Positions 10,311 through 21,649 of a DNA stretch of 64,000 bases are shown piece after piece. Under the pieces are notes generated by a model. That model ran no database searches, was not told the origin of the DNA, and saw nothing but the letters and a program-made list of their open reading frames with translations. Positions within the stretch are counted from its first letter, which is position 1. Each line of letters opens with the position of its first letter. The stretch is from Toxorhynchites rutilus septentrionalis. Its lineage: Eukaryota > Arthropoda > Insecta > Diptera > Culicidae. Location: assembly GCF_029784135.1 (NCBI RefSeq), contig NC_073746.1:67644763-67708762 (forward strand). The letters run 5' to 3'. The position numbers and the translations under genes were made by a program.

Positions 10311-13157
10311 CGTAAATTTGAAAATGTATCATTACAAAGTATTATAACTAGCGTAATGAAGGAAATAATGTTCTAATATTACGTCTGCAATGCGGTCGAA
10401 TCGTAGACATCACCCTCTGATTTTTTTTAATTCGTTTTCGTTTTCAAACAAACGTCGCGACCGATTGTCAGTTTCTAAATTAAACCGCTAAACCTCTAAT
10501 ATTTCATACTAGAGCTTAATAGAGAAATATATCACAACAATTGCTTCATTGAAAGAAAAAAAAAGAACAAAGCCCGGTATATAACTTTAAAATACGCCAA
10601 TTGAACCCATACTAAGTGTATTGTGGCACCGAATCAAAAAATAATTATGTAAACCTGAGCTCGAGTTCGAATTCAACATCATAATTATGTAAATGACCCG
10701 TGTTTGTCGATTTACCTCCCCCTGAAACCAAACCCACAAAAAAAACAGAGCACCAGCGACTCAAATATCCTGCTCGTGTTGAAGTGGAAACCAACGCGCA
10801 CACACAGCCTTTGCTCATTTCATTTGCACTTAAATCGCTTCCTAAATTTGCGCACGTGCGTCCTTGTTTCGAAAGTTTCAAAAGTTTCCGCAACCGCGGA
10901 AATTGGGCTCCAGAAACAGCGAGAAAATAAATATGCGCCCGTGTATAATGTTCCGTGTCAAGCACTCTTTCCCTGCTCAAGAGTTGTCGAATTTGCTGTG
11001 AAATACTCCGATCCGACCGGTGCTGATTGTGTGCAAAACAGGGGGAAAGTGGGAGCAAAATATGCTTTTTTTAAGCTCTCAGCATTCTGCATCTTGATAA
11101 GAAAACCGAAAACCGAGCCGAAACCGTTTTGGCTGCACTCTACATGTGACGATCACGGTGCACTCGAAACCTCTCTATTCTCGACCCTTTTTTGATGTTT
11201 TTGAGTTTCGAAAACGAGAATGAAATACATTGCGAGCAATGAATGCATACGAGAGCACCCTTATTGAACGGAAATTTCTTTTTTTTTATACGAAGCAACA
11301 ATCCCGCAATGCACAGAGGCCTGCATTCGAATGCAGTTGAGTGAATGACAAGTACAGCTTGCCGATATCAATGGGGATCATGAATTCATGAATTGAAATT
11401 ATGTCCTGAGGACGCAGTCCTTTGTTCAAGCGCATCGAGTGTCAGTCACTTTTGTCATCATCAAACGATGTTATTGTTTTTATCGAATGCTGAAGTTGAA
11501 TTGCGTAAGATTGAGCTTCACATCAAAATTTACAAGATGATAGTTGTCTGGGAATGTAATCGAATTGCCGAAAAAAACGTTGATTACCAGTGGTGGATTA
11601 CTCTGCGATTGACAACAGCATTTAACGTACACAATTCTTGTGCATTTAATGCCACGATTGTGTCACTCATAGCTTTGAGAAGTATTACGCGGAAAAACAC
11701 AAAACAAAGGGAACATAAATCCCTCTCCCTCTGAAATCGTACCATCATCATATCATCACCGTTTAATCTATATGCATTCTGTTTTTTTCATCCCCGCAAA
11801 CGAAACACTACAATCGTGTCGTCGTTATCGTCCGTCGTTTCATAATCTCGAAACACGTTTTCCTACGTTTGGCTTTTGGCCAGTGCTCAAATTTCGTAAC
11901 CGCATTTGACGAACGACGAGAGGCGACATTTTCGCTTGGGTGGCAGCCCTTGCAAAAAGGATTGCAGCCAGCCCAGCGAATCAGCTTGATTTGCTCTTGT
12001 TTGCCAGGAGTCAACGAGGTCATGCGCCCTCAACATGTATTTTTTCGCGTCACGTTTCGAGTGCAAAATTAGTGTGCACTCTCTCCCGAGGGTGGCCAGC
12101 CAGCCAGCCCATCAGTGGGAATGGTTTGCATCAATATTGATTTTGCGGATTGCAGCTTCTAAACGACTTGTCTTTTTTTGTCTTCGTTTTTTTTCATCCA
12201 CAATCGCGATTAGTTCTCGTAAGCAGATTCATGGCGATTTTTTTTTGTTTGCCACATTTCATTTGATCAACGGATTAAAATACTCATATTCTATCCCACT
12301 AATATCCGACCGCGCGCTCCGCGAATTTTCATTCCGAAGTCAAAAACGAGCGGGAATTTTAAATTAACGAACAAAACGTGAGAGACGAACATCAGAAAAG
12401 GATTGATGCGCAACGATCTCATCGATAAGCCGGGCAAAGGGTTGGGATGCGGATGTGGAAAACCTACCTATAAAAACGCGGATCAAGGACCGTATGATTA
12501 TTATTGTTATAGTGCGCAGCGCGCTATCCTACCGCGTTGAAACGCGAGATTTGGGCACGTGCTGCTGCTACCGGTTGTTGTATTGCGACGGTACTCGAAG
12601 GGGGTGAAAACGATGCTACTTGGTGCATGCAGCGAAACATTAGCGAGAAATTAATCTGTAAATTATGATCGCTTCTAATCCGGAATTATGTGTTTTGGAC
12701 GCGAGTACGTTTTGCTGACGGAAGGCAGAGAGGAACTGTGATTCAGAATGTGGGTAAAAGTTGAAAGTTGAAATTTGAAAAAAATTGCTTTTTTCAGAAA
12801 GTTTTTAATGTTTGAATAGAATTCAAATAATCATATCGGTTGAAATAAATTTAAATTTATTGTTCGTCCTTTGAATAGTTTAGACAGACATGATAATATT
12901 ATGTTGGGGGAAAAGTTATCCATTATTTTCTCGATAGCTGGCTTTAGTAATCAATATCTCGCGTAATATCGATCATACAATTTCAGGTATATGCTCGTAG
13001 TAAAGTTGACATTTCACACTAAAAAAAATCTTTTGATATGTTTTGTTTTTCCTATTCAGTTGTGAGTTACAGGTGTTAACAAAGAGAAAATTTGGTACTT
13101 TTTACACTTTCGCTTTTTTAAATGCGAATTGGTGTGTATGGTGTCGATACTGCGACA
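10311..13157. other. Intergenic, apparently single-copy DNA
   Basis: Open frames of 60-163 codons occur on both strands, but none shows a domain, consistent coding bias or splice pattern that I can support. The 10.7-12.7 kb part is richer in GC and CpG than the flanking DNA. Regulatory content is possible but not demonstrated. Confidence 0.4.
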
Positions 13158-15303
13158 GACGAATTTCATGCCAATTCGTCTTAGGAATTGACAGCACCAT
13201 CTCAGATAGTAGTGAAACGTTGTGAGTGTTAAGACATGGGTCATTTAAGCAACTTTGAATTAGACTATTTTTTGGAAAAAGACAATTTTTTTTCTAAATT
13301 TTTTACAAAAATTTATAATATGAAAAATATGATACCTACAAAATTCTGATCAAAAGACGAAATGTAGAAAATTGTTCAAATTTTCACAAAAAAAATACCA
13401 AACATTTTTTGGAAAAAAATTTCGCTGACAAAAAAGTTATTCTAAAAATTAAAATTCATTTTTCTCAAAAAACGTATTTTTTTTAAATTTCCAAAAATAT
13501 ATATATGAATAGCCCTTACATTTTCCAACAAGTCGTCCATACATCGGAAGATGGGCACTTTTACAGAGAAATTTTTTCGAATAACAACTTTTTCATGTTT
13601 TCTTTGAAAAAAAAATACAACATATCCTAATTTTATTTAAAGTCAAGATAGCGATATAGTGTATTCGACAAAGTTTTAGACCTTGTTAAAATATAAACTT
13701 TTGTCGAAGACATATTTTATAGTTTTTGGAATATAAATCATTTTTGTATGAAGACTCCTGAAAAAAAATAATGTTTTGCTCGTAACATTTTTGTGTGTAA
13801 ATTCTCACGTTTGACATGTTCTTGTCATGTTTCTAAATAGAGAAAAGTTAGCAGAGCATGTAAATTGCGATAATTTATACATAAAAATGTTACGAATAAT
13901 AGTATTAATAGTATTTTTTCGAAGAAAAAAAAAAGAAATAGTTGTTGTTCGAAAAACTTTTTCCATGTAAATGTGCCTATCGTCCGATGTACGGAAAACT
14001 TGTTGGAAATTTTAAGGCCTATTTATACCTATTTTTTTCAGAATTTTAAAAGCATATGTTTTCGAGAAAAATGAATTTTAATTTTCATAATATTTTTTTT
14101 CCAAAAAATTCTTTGATAATTTTTCATGAAAACCAAAATAATTTCCTACATTCCATTCTTTGACTAAAATCTTGTAGGTGTGATAGATTTTTTTTAGGTT
14201 TTTTTTAATTTTGAGTTTTGTCAACTTTTTTTTTCGAAAAACCTTAATTTAAAAACTATAAGATATACAAAAAGTTGATTAGAAAATGAATTGTAGGCAA
14301 TTACTGAGGTTTTCATTTAAAAATATCAAAGAATTTTTTGAAAAAAAATTTCATTAAAAAAAATATCTTGAAAATTAAAATTCATTTTTTCTTGAAAACA
14401 TGTGCTTTTAAAATTCTGAAAAAAATAGATATAAATAGCCCCTAAAATTTCCAACAAGTTTTTCATACATCGGACGATGGGCACATTTATAGGAAAAAAG
14501 TTTTTCGAACCACAACTTTTTCTTTTTTTTTCTTTGAAAAATACTATTAATGTTTAATTCGTAACATTTTTATGTATAAATTATCGCAATTTACATGCTC
14601 TGCTCACTTTTCTCTATTTAGAAATATGTCAAGTACATGTCAAACGTGAGAATTTACACACAAAAATGTTACGAGCAAAACATTATTTTTTTTCAGGAGT
14701 CTTCATACAAAAATGACTTATACTCCAAAAACTATAGAAGACAGAAAGTTGATGTATTCGACAAAAGTTTATATTTTAACAAGGTCTAAAACTTTGTCGA
14801 ATACACTATATCGCTATCTTGACTTTAAATAAAATTAGGATATGTTGTATTTTTTTTCCAAGAAAACATGAAAAAGTTGTTGTTCGAAAAACTTTTTCCC
14901 TGTAAAAGTGCCCATCTTCCGATGTATAGACGACTTGTTGGAAATTGTAAGGGCTATTCATATATATATATTTTTGGAAATTTAAACAAAATACGTTTTT
15001 CGAGAAAAATGAATTTTAATTTTTAAAATAACTTTTTTGCCAGCAAAATTTTTTGGTATTTTTTGTGAAAATTTAAACAATTTCCTACATTTCATCTTTT
15101 GACAAGAATTTTGTAGGTATCATAGTTTTTAAATTATAAATTGAACTAAGCAAATTTTTTTGGCTTTTTCCAAAAAGCAGTCTAATTATTTTTAGAATAT
15201 TTCAAGTATGCAAAGTTGCTTAAATTACTTTACACCCACAACGTTTCACTGCTATCTGAGATGATGCTGCCAACGGCCAGTCGAGTTGGCATGAAATTCG
15301 TCA
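13158..15303. mobile_element. Foldback element, family A, 2.1 kb
   Basis: Nearly the whole segment is one inverted repeat centred near 14,230. The left end starts GACGAATTTCATGCCAA and the right end is its complement, followed inward on both sides by a CATCTCAGATAGxAGTGAAACG block. Internal landmarks such as CAAGATAGCGATATAGTGTA and GATGGGCAC recur in opposite orientation at mirrored positions. No transposase is encoded. Related ends occur at 24,846 and 49,888, and related arms at 42.6-45.1 kb. Confidence 0.88.
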
Positions 15304-15624
15304 ACAGTGCAATTAATGCAACCTAATTTATTTTTAAATCCATTTAAAAAAAAAAATTCTAATTTTTTTAAAATCTTTTTTAAAGTTTTTGTTGGTTACG
15401 TCGAATGTTGTACCAGAAACATGCAATTTGCGGGAAATTCAAACGATCCAGTGATTTCAATGAATTCGTTTAGATTATAAAGAAGACGAGAAGTCATCGA
15501 ACATACTACAAAACACACAATTGAAAGCACTTACCGTCTGAAGCAATCTCTGGTGAACGGTACCTACTAAAATTAATACGTTTGAATAGAACTTCCAAGG
15601 CAAAATAGGTATGAATATACACGA

Positions 15625-15790
15625 CAAAATATAATCTTTCAGCACGATAACGTCAGACCGCATGTGCAGGTATCTGTCAAGAATTGTCTGGTAATAGTGA
15701 TCTGTGGAGTTCTACCTCACTAGCCATTACTCCCCTTAAATTGCTTTTTGTTCCGATTCTATGGTGTGGTCCCGATTTAATGAAGAAATC
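15625..15790 (+). pseudogene. mariner transposase relic (catalytic region)
   Basis: The plus strand encodes FQHDNVRPHVQVSVK, matching the second-aspartate motif of mariner transposases (HDNARPH). Shortly after, in a different frame, the bases resemble the WEVLPHxxYSPDxAPSDYxLFRSM block. Frameshifts and stops separate the pieces. The 140-codon frame at 15,684-16,106 overlaps this relic and is not an intact gene. Confidence 0.6.
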
Positions 15791-16111
15791 ACAAACTAGC
15801 ACGATAACTCAATCACTCATAAAGAAACAACTTCTATTAGCGGGGAATTATCTGATCTCGCCTCCACTCGATTTCGCATGCACTACAGGATCTGTGTGCT
15901 ACAATTATAGGAAAGCGAATTTCTCATCAATGAATAGATTTCTTTTGAACATGAAGTGGAACGATATTTCAGACTACTCAGATTTAGAGATAACCTATCT
16001 CCATCACCATAAGTCATTGATCAATTGGAGATCGCATCAACCTTCATCCACCATGGTCACATTTTCACCTGAAACGCTTAAAAAACGACAAAACGATTCG
16101 TCTTGAAGAAC

Positions 16112-16580
16112 TATTCAAAAAATGCCAAACCGATAGAGTGGTTCTCAGAATTCCATGAAAAGTGGTGGTTTTGTTCTTTTTTAGCAAAATATTAGACCCG
16201 TGTTTTTTGTTATTTTTTCGTCAGGGTGGCCATTTCCGTTTTTGGGTGGTCCGGAAAAACAATCTTTTCCACTTTTTCCCAAAAATGCCTTTTCAAAAAA
16301 AATCATAACTTTTGAACCACTGAACCGATTTAGATGATCGACCTATAAAATTAAAGCCAATTTACCTTTTACTACTACCTTTATTTAAAAACCAAAAAAT
16401 TTAACTTGCAAAAAAAAGGATTTTATTTTTTAAATTATTTATTGTAGTCGTTTTTTATTGTTTTCTTGGCTTTGGACTAGAGGGCACCATATTTTTTTAT
16501 ATTTTTTCTGGAAAGCTGAGGATTTTTTACATAACATATCTCGATATCAAAGATGTAATTTTTTTCGTTTTCGAGATATA
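16112..16580. mobile_element. Single arm of foldback family B, cut by mariner
   Basis: Starts ATGCCAAACCGATAGAGTGG and runs through GACCATTTCC-like and CATAACTTTTGAACCACTGA blocks in the same order as one arm of the element at 31,873-32,940. It stops exactly at the TA where the mariner begins. The opposite arm is not present after the mariner, so only half remains. Confidence 0.72.
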
Positions 16581-17830
16581 GGGTTGGGGAAAAAGAAATG
16601 TCGTATTTCTGATCGATATTTGACGCTTTATTTAACATACTTAAAATTATCCAATTTAAGTCAAATATGCGCCGTTCTGTTCGCAAACTTGTTGTCATTT
16701 AGAAGACAACTTCATTATCCCCCCTTATATACCCCCCCCCCCCTCCCTCCTTATTTGCAAAAAACTGAGACAGCCAATTTTCGCAAGTCTCTTTTGAGGC
16801 CAACTTAGTATCACCATACCAAGAGCGTTTTGCATGGACCGGAAGAGATGATAATCACTTGGAGTCAGGTCCGGACTATACGGTGGGCGCAATAGGACAT
16901 CTCATCCGAGCTCCCGTAGCTTCTGGCGGGTCATCAAAGATGTGTGAGGTCGAGCGTTGTCCTGGTGGAAAACAACACCTTTCATATTGATCATTTCTGG
17001 CCGCTTCTGGTCAATCGCCTGCTTCAAACGGTCAAGCTGCTCACAGTAGAGAACCGAGTAGATGGTCTGACCATAGTTGAGCAGCCAAACACACAGCAAA
17101 GCCTTCCTGGCCGTCAATCCGGGCTCGGCGATGGTTTGGGCCGGCTCACCGCGCTCCGACCACGACTTTTTTCGCTTTAGGTTGTCGGACGCGATCCACT
17201 TTTCATCACCAGTCACCATCTTCTTCAAAAATGGGTCGAGTTCGTTCCGTTTCAGCAGTGCATCGCAGGCGTTGATTCGGTCTAAAAATTTTTTTTGCGT
17301 CAACTCGGGTGGCACCCATACATCCAGCTTTTTTTGGAATCCAATCTTCTGCAAATGGTTCCAAACGGTTTTATGGTCTATACCCAGTTCCTGGCCAATC
17401 GAGCGAGTGCTCACATGCCGGTCTACTTGGATGATTTCAACGATTTTATCGGTTTCCACGACGATTGGCCTACCAGTACGGGGTGTATCTTCGACAGCCA
17501 CTACACCAGAACGAAATTGATCAAACCAACGTTATGCTGTGCGAATCGTTACAGTATCGGGTCCATAAACTACACGAATTTTTTCGGCCGCTTTCGTTGC
17601 AGTTTTACCTCGCAGGTAGTAAAAACGTAAAATATGGCGCATATCTTGCTAGGTGGACTCCATCTTTGACGCGCTATAACTTGAGACTGAAAAGGACAAT
17701 AACAATACTGTCAAAACGACACTTGTAGCACAGATTGTATAGTATGACCCGATGTGATAAGTACAACACAAGATATGTTTAAGTGTTGCCATATATTAAC
17801 AATATACGACACTTTCTTTTCTCCAACCCA
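16581..17830 (-). mobile_element. mariner element, irritans-like, inactive
   Basis: Terminal repeats of about 30 bases face each other: GGGTTGGGGAAAAAGAAATG at the left, and the complement of CACTTTCTTTTCTCCAACCC at the right. TA dinucleotides flank both ends. Inside lies a minus-strand transposase pseudogene. The right end differs from the left by several substitutions, consistent with an old copy. It sits in the foldback B arm. Confidence 0.85.
16640..17663 (-). pseudogene. mariner transposase pseudogene (DD34D type)
   Basis: Reading from ATG at 17,663, the frame has stops at codon 5 (TAG) and about 45 codons in (TAA, where mariners have a sense codon before RWFDQFRSG). The longest open part (17,501-16,902) holds the HTH linker (TGRP), the first catalytic Asp in VTGDEKWI and the second in HQDNARPHTS. 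About ten residues of the WWDWKG region are missing. After LREL a Trp codon has become TGA, and the third Asp block (YSPDLTPSDYH) follows in the same frame. A long C-run (G-run in coding sense) disrupts the C-terminus. At least three nonsense changes and a deletion make it non-functional. Confidence 0.88.
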
Positions 17831-18170
17831 ATATGTATATTCTATTCCTAACAAAAACCTCGCGTCTAGAGGCAGAAATTAAATTACCAAATGTAAAAAT
17901 TACTTAACAGGTTTCAAGGTTATTGGATAAAGATGTTCTGTGGCATGAGAAATACGCGATATCGTTTCATGCTGGATTAATACAGTTTTTAATATTTAAT
18001 TTGTTTTCATGCCCCAGCTGAATAAAATTATTCATCTTACTAGCGATAAACTTCAACGATCCGTATCTGACATTATCTGCTCATCTTTTTTTATCAGTTA
18101 GACCAAACAGCGGAGACAGTTGATGTGATTATTTTTGTTTTAATTATAGAACAACAGCCCTATTTTTCTT
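17831..18170. other. Intergenic, nothing recognised
   Basis: AT-rich, with no open frame of note and no repeat identified. Confidence 0.4.
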
Positions 18171-18174
18171 ACAG

Positions 18175-18362
18175 AGCAGAGCAGTTGTATGGATGAATCC
18201 ATCTTATTTCGACCGTGGATCGATCTCCATCACTGATGATTGTTGCGTGGTCGTAGTTATTCTGTAACAACCCAAAGGTAGTCAATCGAGGGCCCTGAGT
18301 TTTGAACTCACGATCGATCGCTTACAAAGTGAACGCGCAACCACTGCTGAACTACAAAAAAA
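18175..18362 (-). mobile_element. tRNA-related SINE-like element
   Basis: On the minus strand, GTAGTTCAGCAGTGG resembles a Pol III A box and GAGTTCAAAACTC a B box about 40 bases later. Further along, the opposite strand carries GTGGATCGATCTCCAT and ACAACCCAAA, shared with the element at 20,553. No target duplication was found. The relation to a SINE family is inferred. Confidence 0.5.
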
Positions 18363-18573
18363 CAAGGTTAGCGATGCATTCTTATAACAATATTGACATT
18401 GACAATAAGGACACGAATTCTGACATATGAAAAATTTGTACATTGCCAGAAAGAATCAACAATGAAAACAGCTGCTCCTAATAAGTTTGAATTCAATTTA
18501 AAAAAATCATAAATTTCAGGACAGCTTCAAAATATTTTTATTCTCTCACATCTCTCAGGCAAAATGGGAGTTA

Positions 18574-19685
18574 TCTATATATACAAAAATGGAGTGATGT
18601 CTGTCTGTCTGTCTGATTCTTATAGACTCGGAAACCACTGAACCGATCGACATGAAAATTGGTATGTAGGGGTTTTTGGGGCCTGGGAAGGTTTTCGTGA
18701 TATTTTGAGACCCCTCCCCCCTCTCTAAGGGGGGGGGGGGGCTGCCATACAAATGAAACACAAATTTCTGCATTACTCGGAAATTAACCAAGCAAACGAA
18801 ACCAAAGTTGGCATGTGAAAGTTTTAGGGTGCAATAAATGTTTCTATGATGGTTAGACAGTCCTTCCCCCACTCAAAGGGGGGGCTGCCATACAAATGAA
18901 ACACAAATTTCTGCATTACTCGAGAATTAATCAAGCAAATGAAACCAAATTTGGCATGTGGAGGTTTTAGGATGCAATAAATGTTTCTATGGTGATAAGA
19001 TACTCCTTCCCCCTCTCTTAGAGGGGGCTGCCATACAAATGAAACACAATTTTTTGCATTACTCGGAAATTAATCAATCAAACGAAACCAAAGTTAGCAT
19101 GTGAAAGTTTTAGGGTGCAATAAATGTTTCTATGATGGTTAGACAGTCCTTCCCCCACTCAAAGGGGGGGCTGCCATACAAATGAAACACAAATTTCTGC
19201 ATTACTCGGAAATTAACCAAGCAAACGAAACCAAAGTTGGCATGTGAAAGTTTTAGGGTGCAATAAATGTTTCTATGATGGTTAGACAGTCCTTCCCCCA
19301 CTCAAAGGGGGGGCTGCCATACAAATGAAACACAAATTTCTACATTACTCGAGAATTAATCAAGCAAATGAAACCAAATTTGGCATGTGGAGGTTTTAGG
19401 ATGCAATAAATGTTTCTATGGTGTTAAGATACTCCTTCCCCCTCTCTTAGAGGGGGCTGCCGTACAAATGAAACACAAATTTTTGCATTACCCGAGAATT
19501 AATCAAGCAAATTAAACCAAATTAGGCATATGGAAACTTTAGGGTGCAATGAATGTTTCTATGGTGGTTAGATACCCCTCCCCCCTCTCTTAGGGGTGGC
19601 TGCCATACAAATAAAACACAAATTTCTGCATTACTCGAGAATTAATCAAGTAAATGGGCGGGACGAAGTTTGCCGGGTTAGCTAG
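18574..19685 (+). mobile_element. Non-autonomous Helitron with seven 143-bp units
   Basis: Starts TCTATATATACAAAAATGG preceded by A, and ends GCCGGGTTAGCTAG followed by T, which fits Helitron insertion between A and T with a 3' CTAG. A short GC-rich hairpin-like stretch (GGGCGGGACGAAGTTTGCC) precedes the end. The body is a tandem array: the GCTGCCATAC motif recurs at 18,741, 18,884, 19,027, 19,170, 19,313, 19,456 and 19,599 (GCTGCCGTAC at 19,456), spaced exactly 143 bases. No Rep or helicase is encoded. Confidence 0.9.
18741..19650 (+). repeat. 143-bp tandem array inside Helitron
   Basis: Each unit contains CATACAAATGAAACACAAAT, a TGCATTACTCGxxAATTAA block, a GCATGTGxAxGTTTTAGGxTG block and a variable pyrimidine/G-run junction. 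Units 2 and 4-5 are nearly identical to each other, suggesting recent unequal exchange within the array. Confidence 0.92.
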
Positions 19686-19694
19686 TTTCTAATA

Positions 19695-20010
19695 AAACTT
19701 TTTGTGTCTCCACTAAAACCGTGATGCGCTGCTCTATATGTGCATGTCCAATTGAAGTAAAACGACGATAATCTAATGGAACCAGGTCTGGAGAATAGAG
19801 CGGATGCAACAACGTTTTCTAGTTAAGGAATTTTCGTTGCGTCCTTCAAGTCTTCAGCAGTGTGCACCGGTGCGTTTACATGCCATAATATCGTATCTTC
19901 GGGCCCATTTCATTAATTCGAAGTTAAAATTTATCATATGTTGTCGATAGCGATCTGTATTCACCGTTTGACCTGGTTTTAGTAGCTAATACCTTCCTAG
20001 TCTCACCACA
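19695..20010 (-). pseudogene. mariner transposase relic (C-terminal half)
   Basis: On the minus strand the frame reads LLKPGQTVNTDRYRQQ, a classic mariner stretch, then a region corresponding to the HDNAxxH block (ACRTGAHC) and, after a frameshift, DNA resembling the PHPPYSPDLAPSDY block. Stops and frameshifts are frequent. It directly abuts the Helitron end. Confidence 0.7.
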
Positions 20011-20313
20011 AACAACGATATAGATTTGCACACACAAAGTTTTTCAGCACATGTTATGGCATCCCAATTTATTACATTAAATGAGCTGAAAAATATCAGA
20101 AAATGTACTACTCCCCAATACATTTATATCATTTGTATATTGTATATGCTAGAGCCAATATGAGCGAAACAAGATACACATTTAAATGAAAGCATATGAA
20201 AGCTTTTCGTATAGCTTTTCACGACCCAGACAGAGAAAGATATATTCTCGTTCATGTTCTTCTTTATCCTCTTTGGAAACACTCCAACTTAATTTTATGA
20301 TGAGGTGTTATAT

Positions 20314-20534
20314 TCCCCCTTATTACACGCGGCAAGTGACGTGAGATAGCAAAGTTTATCGCTTCATTGTGGAAGCTACATTACTTTTCAACCTATTTTT
20401 GATACCCGATTCGATAGCATATGAGGACACGACTTCAAATCTCACTTAGTGACAAACTATATTCACGCCATTCGCCTACGATAATGCAGTGACTTGAGCC
20501 ATCTCACCTCACTCGCTGCGCGGAATAAAGGGGA
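20314..20534. mobile_element. MITE, 221 bp, copy 2
   Basis: Matches the 2690-2912 element along its length, with ends TCCCCCTTATTACACGCGGC and the complement of CTGCGCGGAATAAAGGGGA. The central blocks TTCATTGxGGAAGCTACxTT and GAGGACACGACTTCAAAT are conserved. Confidence 0.82.
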
Positions 20535-20552
20535 TTATCATATTATCTATAT

Positions 20553-20690
20553 AACAGCGCTGGCAGTTATATGGATAGCGTGGTCGTGTGAAATAGCTTT
20601 GCATTCCAGTCGGCCTTGGTTCGATCTCCATTGGCGTCGTATGGACTTTTTTTTGCCACAACCCAAATTAGATGAGAAAAAAAAACAGAA
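20553..20690 (+). mobile_element. SINE-like element with Pol III B box
   Basis: GGTTCGATCTCC is a close match to the tRNA B box, and GCGTGGTCGTGTG upstream could serve as a weak A box. The stretch ATGGATAGCG and the downstream ACAACCCAAA relate it to the 18,175-18,362 element. No target duplication was identified. Confidence 0.45.
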
Positions 20691-21649
20691 AGAGATATCT
20701 GCTCGCATACAAACACACTATTTTTAAGCTTTTAAAACAGCTCATTATTTGCGCATTTGACCCTCCAGCACACGAAATGGCATCGTTTCTGCCAAAGATG
20801 AAATGTTTTCTGTCAACGCTAGTTTGGGTGTACTTATAATCTGTATCCTTGTAACAATGTATAATTAGAGAATTTTTTCTATAAAGATTTAGTATACTAT
20901 TCGGATCGTTATTTTTGAAAATTCTCATCCTCTTTGTGACACCGAGAAACTTATTTTTACCTTATGGTTTAAGTTAATGCCTACATTTATAAGGCTTTTT
21001 AAGCTATGTCAGAGAATATTAACTGCAAAATAAAAACTGCATGTAAATCAATTATTCGTATTCGCATCGTAATGGTCATATTCAATTATTTTGAATCATT
21101 TTTTTATCATCACATCGCAAATCCATTACAAATAACAGCTACCAATTAATATATATTGAGAAGTACAAATTGTCCAAATCTAGTCGGAATTTTGAAATAT
21201 GGCCCAAATTTAGTTTTTGTTTATAACGATTGTTTTTGAAAGTATCTCTCTATATCCTCACTCTATCTACCTCTTGAGATGGAGCTGAAATGAAGCTAAG
21301 GGATAAGGGATAAGGGAGTTTAGAGTGTCTCTATCGAAAAGTTGTTATTGTTGCTCAGATGAAACACTTTTTAACATTAATTCTGCCCATTGGTTTTCCA
21401 ATTCCTTGTATGCTTGCCGCTTTTGGATGAAAATAATATTCCTTCTCTAGCTCACGATAGAACTTCGTCAGAATTTCAGATTACCCATTTTTTCCAATAT
21501 TTTCATTATTCAGTTGAAATAGCTACCATAGTATCACTGATTCTCTACACAAGAATTGCGGAGGAGGCTCTGAAACGCTAACAACCAATCCAAACTCAGC
21601 AGTCGTAGAATCCAGAGAATCGAATCGAAGGAATCGAACACTGTCAAGC
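20691..21649. other. Upstream region of the TPR gene
   Basis: AT-rich. No clear core promoter could be picked, and no repeat was recognised. The last 60 bases before the ATG are free of stops but not obviously coding, so a 5' UTR here is likely. Confidence 0.4.

Noticed and set aside
10645..11195. Overlapping frames of 137 (-) and 163 (+) codons
   Set aside because: Opposite-strand overlap, no domain, no splice or start support.
11393..11734. 113-codon plus-strand frame
   Set aside because: No recognisable family and no supporting context.
15684..16106. 140-codon plus-strand frame
   Set aside because: Overlaps a mariner relic in the wrong frame. The true transposase motifs lie in other, broken frames.
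18741..19650. Regular direct repeats that could suggest a CRISPR-like array
   Set aside because: Units are contiguous 143-bp tandems with no unique spacers, inside a eukaryotic Helitron.
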